A stretch of 64,000 bases of DNA from positions 1,922,001 to 1,986,000 of the forward strand of contig JAKULF010000011.1 in assembly GCA_022661535.1 (NCBI GenBank), in the 5' to 3' direction. Source of the stretch: Eutypa lata (Eukaryota; Ascomycota; Sordariomycetes; Xylariales; Diatrypaceae). Made by a program: the position numbers and the translations under genes. Positions 57,130 to 64,000 of this stretch are shown one piece after another. Positions within the stretch are counted from its first letter, which is position 1, and every line of letters starts with the position of its first letter. Under the pieces are notes generated by a model. The model was not told the origin of the DNA. It searched no databases and saw only the letters and a list, made by a program, of their open reading frames with translations.

Positions 57130-60100
57130 TCAATCATCCCACTTTAGCTTCGTGTAGCGCTTTTGAAGTAGTTTCTCGTAATTGCCATCATCTGGGTAGT
57201 GGTGGGCTAGCGTGAGTGCATACCCGATCCATTTCTTTGATAGTTCAACCTCGTTGCTACCGTAGAGGTCAATACCATGATTGAATGCCGTCGTGATGAG
57301 CCACTCGAGCTCAAGCATCGGGAAGCCTCCCTCATCCTTGGATTCATGTCAATATAACTGTTGAATAAATGCTTAACTAGTCGCTCCCGGAGTACTTACA
57401 TTTGATGCTTCTTTCTTAACCACGTCGCAAATTTCGGCCATCACGATTAGAGACTGTTCTGGCGGACTAGGAAGCATGGCTTGCAGCATGCATCGCATAT
57501 ACTTCGCTGTCATTTTGCTGTCAAAGTGCTCAAGCGCCCACAGCTCGCTGACAATAATGCGAAGTGTCGAAGAAAGCACTATGGTTCAAATGTCAGAAGA
57601 TTTACATGTTCAAAGAGGGCTAGCAGATGGAGATACCTTGGTACGGAGCGGGCTGAACCCTTAGGATACAGTCGGCCATTGCCTTCAAAGCCAACGGATC
57701 TTTGTGGAGGCCGACTCGGCGCACTATTTCGCTCAAATCATCCTATGCCTTGAGACGAACGGCGCCTTCAAAATCGAATACCAGTAGAGTCGCAAACTTA
57801 GTAGTGATGTCTGGTTTAGATGTGTCATCTAATGTGTTTATGCAACCCTCGAATCTAGAGGCGAAATCTTTGATAGAGTTGCGCATTTCGAGGTAATCTT
57901 GAACTTGCGCTTCAACATTATCCTCAGACCGCCCTAGACCGAGAAGCGCGGAGGCAATCATGTAATCGCAGAACATGGCGCGCAGATTCAAGTCAACAGA
58001 ATCTTGTTCACCGATATCTTCGGGATATTGAGGGATAATAGCGAGACAGCATCGGAACAGGCGTACAAGGTATCTAGGTGCCCAAGAAGACATATTCTCA
58101 AGACCAATGTTGTAAGCGTTCTTACAAAACCAGTCCAACTCTTCTACTGGGAAGATCTTTTTGCCTGCTTCGTTTCGCATGTCTTCATGCATGACCCTTG
58201 TCACTAGAAAATGTCAGGAGCAAGCTGATATATAGTCACGAAGAATACTTGCCTCTTTCAAAGGTATAACATAGACCATCCGCACATTCTTGTCCACTGA
58301 GCGCCTTTTTCTGCAGACGTATAATAGTGCGAAGCAACGCTGGAAGGTGTATGGGACTGGAGGGGTTCAACACGTGGCTCACAGATAACTTCTCCAATAC
58401 CTCGATTGAAAAGATTCTGTCTCCTGCGGCTCGCGCATCAATAGAGCAGGCATACAGATATCGTGGATCATTTGAAGAATTCTCGCAGAGATCTTCAAGA
58501 CATTTCGAAGCAAGAGGGCGGTCACCCCTTCTTAGGGATAGTTTAAACCCTAGATATAATGTTGCCGGTTCTTCCCTTGTCGATTCATCCATGGATTGAA
58601 ATATTTCCATAGCATCCTCAAGCTTATTCTGTTCGAGGGAACAAAGCAAGAGTTTCCTGCTTAAGTTAGCCAAGCTCATAAGGAGAGGTGATAGACATAC
58701 CTTGCGATCTTAGCTCTGTTCAACGGGCCCGTCTGTTGGAGGGTTTCGTGTAAGGCCACCCGACACCATTGCTCCGCCAGCTCGTATTGCTTTTGAGCGT
58801 AGTTCGTGTCGACTTTCTTCCAGATGAGCTAGAAATGGTTAGCCACAAACGATATTAATCTCACAATTGTATCGTAGACGCACTGTCTGAACGGAGAGTG
58901 TAGCTGGCACCCCTAGTGGTTGAGAGATACTCTCTCCTACCGCGTCAAGAACTCCTACCAAGCTTTGGATAGATGCCAGAGTATCCCGACCACTTGTAGC
59001 TATTTTCGCGCGAAATACTACCGTCTTCTCGATCCACCCTTCACACTGTGAACGCAACACTTGACTGTTGATGAAGAAATCAAGGACTTCGCAAGCTAGG
59101 CTAGGGCTTTTGGTGCAGAGTGTATGGATATGATGGAGTATGATCTTCAAGGTGCTTTCGGACAAGTCAGTACTCCTGATTAGGCGTCGAAGAATACATG
59201 CAAAAGCATCACTGTCGAATACTTCAGCAGGTGAGTTGAGAAGTAGCTCCAAACGAAGTAGGAGAACTATTAGCTTGTCTCCAACCTCAGATTCAATACA
59301 GGCGACAAGGTTTTCCGCTTTCTGAAAGCCGTTGTCTGTATCGTTGTTAAGGTGTGCATGAACTAGTGCCTGGAAAATTGCCATTCTGAGCTCAACTGCG
59401 TCTCTTGATAGTTGCTCGAGCTCCTGGCTGTTGATGACTTCGTAGGATCTCTCTAACCACTTGGTTGCTAAAGAGAAATCGTTCTTGGACGCCAAACCCT
59501 TGCCAATCTCAAACAGTGTATCGGCAAAAGACTCTAATACGGTGGTGTCTATCCCGACCATGAGCTTCTCAACCTTGGCATACAAATTCTCACCAATTTC
59601 GAGACGATCTTCTTTCCAAGCCTTGGTATGGATTAGCATATAGCGATAATTGGAGGTTATATAAAACTTACCAACAGGATGCGAAGGACTAGACACTCGG
59701 CCTCGAGCCTCTTACACGCTTGCAACTCCTCTTCAGGCAATGGCTGTGGAGAATTCTGTAAGTAGCCGTTGTATTCAGCGGCCTTCTGCAGTAACTGGAG
59801 CGCGAACTCAAACTCCCCAGCTTCTACTTAGGTGTTAGAAGATGCTATCATTATAAGGGAATAGTATAGGTGCATGATGTACTGATACAGTGCTTTCCCG
59901 ACTTCAATGCCAGCTTCGTGAGACGTGTAAGGTCTCCCGGACTATTGCGGCTACTCCCTCTTGCCAGCGCCAGGACGAAGAAGGCAAATGTGCGGGCGAG
60001 GATGAGAAGCCTAACCTTCACTTTCGGAAGGGGGTCATCTTCGTGCTCTCGTGTGAGTTTTGTACACAGATTCCAAAGATCTGTGCCGGCAGTGTCCAGT

Positions 60101-60374
60101 TGATCTTGTCGATGTGAGGTTGGCTTTTGGAGAGAGGACGACTTGATAGTGCGGATTTGGTTCTCTAGTTCGTTGACCAGATTCTGTAGATCTAGTTGGC
60201 TTGTGATACTAGGTAGCTCATGCTGAAGATCTTGGCAGAAGGCTATGAAAATGAGTTAATTGACGTCCGTAGCAAGAGTCATCATTGGAAATAAAATATT
60301 GGATACGAACATATGACTGCCTTTCTGCGGTTCTCGCTAGGTGTGACACGGGATGAACTGGCTGGAGGTGCCAT
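57130..60374 (-). CDS. SPO22: Meiosis protein SPO22/ZIP4-like, with one in-frame TAG
   Basis: Nine exons (minus): 60374..60311, 60242..59883, 59823..59672, 59621..58884, 58828..58701, 58656..58253, 58203..57637, 57578..57400 and 57336..57130, which is 933 codons including the final TGA and the in-frame TAG. The protein is a helical repeat (TPR/SPO22) protein: GEFEFALQLLQKAAEYNGYL, LATKWLERSYEVINSQELEQ, LDFFINSQVLRSQCEGWIEK, YELAEQWCRVALHETLQQTG, LEDAMEIFQSMDESTREEPA, YLVRLFRCCLAIIPQYPEDI. SPO22/ZIP4 is part of the ZMM group that promotes crossover and synaptonemal complex formation. A TAG at 57745..57743 sits where Trp would be expected (RLKA-stop-DDLSEIVRRVG) and reading continues in the same frame for ~200 codons. 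The sixth intron (58252..58204) has a GC donor (GCAAGT). Whether the TAG is real decides if this gene is functional. Confidence 0.85.
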
Positions 60375-61325
60375 GACCCTTAGATGTAGATGTAGATATT
60401 AGATATACGATATATTTCTCCCATCAGTTGTAAAGCACGGCAATTAGCCACACTGTATTTGCTAACCTGGGTCTCCACTCGCCTTGAGCGATTAACGGGA
60501 TATTCGAGTAGATTATGAATGACAAGAGACTGGGATGATTGTAGAGGGCATGAACCCCATACAAGGAGCTCAAACCTAGGACATAGAATATTGGGTGCAG
60601 GAACTTGATTTGGAAACTATGCTTAAGCTGGGTTGGATTGAAGGTCAGAGGTCATGGAACTGGCCGAACATTGCGACTGGGTTAACGTTCCAGGCAAGTT
60701 GGTATGACTGAGGTGCCTAGAATTTATGCTGTTGGCCTACTTGTATGTGGGTCATCTGATGTCGATGTCGAGGAAGGCACAAGTGTCTGTCTCGAGACCC
60801 TTGCGTGCTTGCTATCCATCACCATATTCCAATAGGAAGGACCTACCTAGTAGTCTTACATATGTAGGTATGTAGATACATATGTATAGATGCTTGTGTA
60901 TCCTAGGAAGTAGTACATAGATGTACCACATGCATGTCAACATAAAACCAACGAAACCTTCAGTACTACGCGGTTCAATGTTGGTAAGTAGCAATATGGG
61001 CGCGTATATATGAAGAGTATGGGCTCAATATTAGATACAAGGGTCAGAGCAAGCACGTATGTATATGTCTATTTCTATGGATATATGAAAGATACAATAT
61101 CTTGATGGAGATAGTTAACCTGAAAATGCAGGAATCAAGATCCACCACTCTAAGGAAGTCCCCCATCTTAGGTATACAAAATATTTCTGATATGATGCGA
61201 CAGCGGCAAGGCCGAGCTTCATGTACAGCACATTATAACGCGTTGTTCCTCCATAATACGCCTTGTTGTATAACCCGTATGCTCCGTGTATGTTTAGGGT
61301 ACAAATCGAAATGCAAAGACTCCAT
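60375..61325. other. Intergenic
   Basis: No gene recognised between AcuK (3' end) and SPO22 (5' end). Confidence 0.5.
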
Positions 61326-63681
61326 TTAGTGCGGGGGATCATGAGGAAGGAAATTCCCGACAATGAGACTGGGTCTGAGGCGTATCGTGATCAAGATTAG
61401 CGTCCTGTTTATATCCTTGTTATGAATGTAGAAGGTAAAGTCGCTTACATCTTATAGTTATCTCTACGTATCATAAATGAGAAACAACAATTCACGATAG
61501 GGTCGTTCGAACGTTCGTCTGGATTCTTCAAAGTGCATGCTGTAAGGAGGGTATCGTGGGCCGGGTCGAATGCGATTGTGCCGAACTCCTCCCAATAGCG
61601 CACAAGTGATTCTTCTGTGAATATTTCGTGCACAGCTATCTTACCCTGGGCATAAATTGTCAATAGTAATCCGACAGATATGGAATTCACGTCAACTCAC
61701 ATCTCGCAGTCTTTCCACTGGAACATGGATAAGCTCCGCCATCTCCTTATTTCCTCTGACAATTTCTCCAGTCCTCCTCCAACAGCAAGCGGGGATGGCC
61801 ATCGCGGCAAATACTCTGTCATATTCAGTGAGAGTCTTCTCGAACCACATCTCTACAAGGACAAGTTCCATGTCTGTGAGACCCTGCATCTTTTCGCGGA
61901 ATTTTGGCCGGAATCGATCTAACGTTCGCAGGATCTTCTGCTTCGAGGCACTAGCCATGTGGCCATCCATATAAGTCCCAAGACGAGCATAGCCCTTGAT
62001 GTAATTAAACGGTTTCAGCATGCCGGCATCATACTTAGCCTTAAGCACGCGCTGCATACGCTCTTCGGGTGTATCGTTACCCGAGGGATCGGCCGCCTGG
62101 AGGTAGAATTCTCGAGTCTTGTCCGTGGGCTTGACGGCGGCAGAGTGGGGCTTCGAGCCAGCCTGCTGGGTATTCGGGGGAGGCATAGACCCAGGTTGAA
62201 TCGCGTTTGCAGGCACAGTATGGTGGATTTTATTGTCGTCAAGATTGCGGCTGTTGTTTCCTCCCAGGAAGTCGGCCATCTCCGACTGGTGGGACTGGTT
62301 GTTTCTGAAGAGTAGGTTTTGCTCATCCGGAAGGTTCACACCGTCGTCGATGAGACTGGTGTTCAGGAAGTCATTGAGTAAATTGAACTCATTGTGGACT
62401 TCCGGAGCCAACATGTACTGGGGGTTGTAGCTGTGCATGTCATGAAATTGATTCTGGGCGGTTAGCCATGCGTCAGAGAAACCGGCAACTTTCATTATGA
62501 TATCAGCTTAGCATTCCTGCGCGATACCCACGCTCATAAGTAAGGGTCTTACAGGACCACCTACATTGGTGTACATTCGTACCAGAGTTGCTGGCCTGCA
62601 TTCCAGAAACCTGATTTGGTGACACAAGCTGTAGGGGCCGTGCCTGACCCAGCGCGCCTCCCGTACCAAAGCCTTGTTTGGTGCCCTGGGCAGGCCGTCC
62701 AGCACCATCGAATGGTGGTGGTGCCATTGCAGTAGTACCCTGATCTATCGAATTACGCGCATGTAGATCCGGGCGTATTTCTGATTCGTCGTGCCCGGTT
62801 GCGACATGAGGACCTTTGGGCTTCTTTGCGTCCGGGTCCCGAGGCTCATCATGGCAGAGATGGCCGATATTACGCTTGATACATCTCGTACATGGTCTTT
62901 CCTATTCGAAATGGTTGGTTCTAAGTCAAATGCTAAAACAGAACAGAGTCGCCGTCTATGCAACATGGGGAATGAGAGACCCCGGTCACAGGGGTGAGGG
63001 AAAAAATAGATCTTACATACGAGATCGCATGTCATATGCTGGAAGCCCGAGGGCAGCGGATATTAGCCAGGTATTCAGGGCGGAGCCATATACACACAAA
63101 ACACAACGTAGGCGCAAAGGATCAAGATCAAGTAAAAGCCATCACGAGGGAAACCGAAGTCTCCCGTACCGGTGAGTAGGAAACGGACAACAGGTAATTT
63201 CTTTTCTGATCTTGTTTATCTCTGCTTCTGCACGTACACACGTGCAGATACGTGCAGACCAAAGAGCCAATAGATAGTAGACATGGCAATAATTGAAGAC
63301 TTACAGATCGACGACAGTACACACAAGCTGTAGGAACGCGCGCAGACCCCAAAATTAGCCCATGAATACGACATAAGGTACAGCAAACTATATGTAGGTA
63401 CGTGCGTGTGGCGACCGGGATTGTGGAAGAGCCAAGAGGGAAGGGGGGTGGTTAGGAGAATTTATTGATCAGGTAGCAGAAGAGCACAGCATACCGTGAT
63501 TTACCTTGCGCCTCTTCCTGGGACTCTTTTGATGCGCCTCGGGAGTATTGGCGTTATTGGCGTTGGTAGTAGCAGTCGCTGTAGAAGCGGTAGCAGCAGT
63601 GCTGGTTGGGGTCTTTTCCTTAGACTTGGCTAAGTCTTCGGACGTCTCGTCCTTGGCACGCCGGTTGCCATTGCTTTCCAT
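61326..63681 (-). CDS. acuK: Zn2Cys6 gluconeogenesis activator, AcuK/ERT1 family
   Basis: Seven exons (minus): 63681..63495, 63327..63305, 63038..63021, 62901..62565, 62488..61701, 61645..61449, 61374..61326, giving 532 aa. The N-terminal KSPRKRRKVNH leads into the Zn2Cys6 cluster ACVYCRRSHMTCDLERPCTR followed by CIKRNIGHLCHDEPRD; six cysteines are present, spread over exons 2, 3 (18 nt) and 4. The middle holds AGFSDAWLTAQNQFHDMHSY. The C-terminal PAS-like part has DRFRPKFREKMQGLTDMELV, FAAMAIPACCWRRTGEIVRG, MAELIHVPVERLRDGKIAVH, then CCFSFMIRRDNY and IPSLIVGNFLPHD. AcuK and AcuM form a heterodimer activating PEPCK and FBPase genes in Aspergillus. AcuK against AcuM was decided by recall of the cluster; the paralogue cannot be excluded. 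No break was seen. Confidence 0.9.
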
Positions 63682-64000
63682 GTCTGGCGTCCTACTTCAA
63701 TTCCCTCGGGTCTGTACTAGCTATAAGGATCCCATTGGGTCATTAGGTTACGCAATGGCCATATAGTTCGAGGTCAATCGAGCTGAAGCTGGCGGCTCTC
63801 TGCAGAGCCGAGAGTTGATTTGTCCAACACTCTTCCGAGGGCTTAAGCTCCCTTTCCCTTTTCTCTCTTCTCTCTGGTTGGGGGTTTATCGGGCGAGGAG
63901 GACGGACAGCTAAGAGGGCGTGGTGGTCAATGGGAAAATGGGTAAGGCAAGGCAAGGCAAGTCAGTTCGTGATCGGCGGTAAGGATGATGTTGGTAGTGG
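63682..64000. promoter_or_regulatory. Upstream region of the AcuK-like gene
   Basis: Contains a polypurine/polypyrimidine stretch and (GGCAA)n near 63945..63962. No coding segment is supported before the window ends. Confidence 0.5.

Noticed and set aside
12385..57745. Idea that TAG is reassigned to an amino acid in this genome, since TAG interrupts the HET gene, the FPGS copy and SPO22
   Set aside because: TAG is used as the normal terminator in the kynurenine aminotransferase, ALG14 and DUF1996 genes, and the FPGS copy also has frameshifts. Separate C to T type mutations explain the cases better.

Overview
The window is nuclear DNA of a filamentous ascomycete (Pezizomycotina, plausibly Sordariomycetes). 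The evidence is short GT-AG introns with CTAAC/CTGAC-like branch points, monocistronic genes, and fungal-only families: Dsc3, HET-domain proteins, Helo-like NACHT NLRs, AcuK/ERT1, DUF1996 and Ima1. AT-rich tracts look like products of repeat-induced point mutation (RIP). The class-level placement is inference.

Layout. 1-5.5 kb holds housekeeping genes: the 3' end of the Mtr4/Dob1 RNA helicase (+), a Dsc3-like ubiquitin-fold membrane protein (-) and a Bna3-type kynurenine aminotransferase (+). 6.9-26 kb is an accessory island of non-self-recognition type genes: a Clr5-ankyrin protein of 1265 aa (+), a HET-domain gene with one in-frame TAG (-), a 2245-aa Helo-like/NACHT/ankyrin NLR (+), and a decayed TPR-CHAT gene (-). 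26.8-39.5 kb returns to conserved genes: ALG14 (-), Ima1-like inner nuclear membrane protein (+), SCS7/FA2H sphingolipid fatty acid 2-hydroxylase (+) and a secreted DUF1996 protein (-). A 45-bp-period minisatellite lies at 28.64-29.20 kb.

41-49.3 kb is a degenerate island. It has a nearly pure AT block at 41.2-42.2 kb, a frameshifted HET pseudogene, a folylpolyglutamate synthase (FPGS) pseudogene with several frameshifts and TAG codons, a HET C-terminal fragment, and a 1.48-kb element with ~80-bp terminal inverted repeats flanked by TA. The interior of that element has decayed to almost pure AT.

49.3-64 kb carries a two-ORF membrane protein of unknown function (-), a TauD-like dioxygenase (+), a small DUF3140 protein (-), a Thr-rich secreted protein (-), the meiotic TPR protein SPO22/ZIP4 (-, with one in-frame TAG) and the gluconeogenesis regulator AcuK/ERT1 (-, Zn2Cys6 motif assembled across 23-nt and 18-nt micro-exons).

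The most interesting theme is the mix of intact and broken incompatibility/innate-immunity genes (two or more HET loci, a full NLR, a TPR-CHAT relic, Clr5-ANK) in one accessory stretch, next to a RIP-degraded transposon island. Exon joins were chosen by reading frame, splice signals and family similarity; no alignments or database searches were run.
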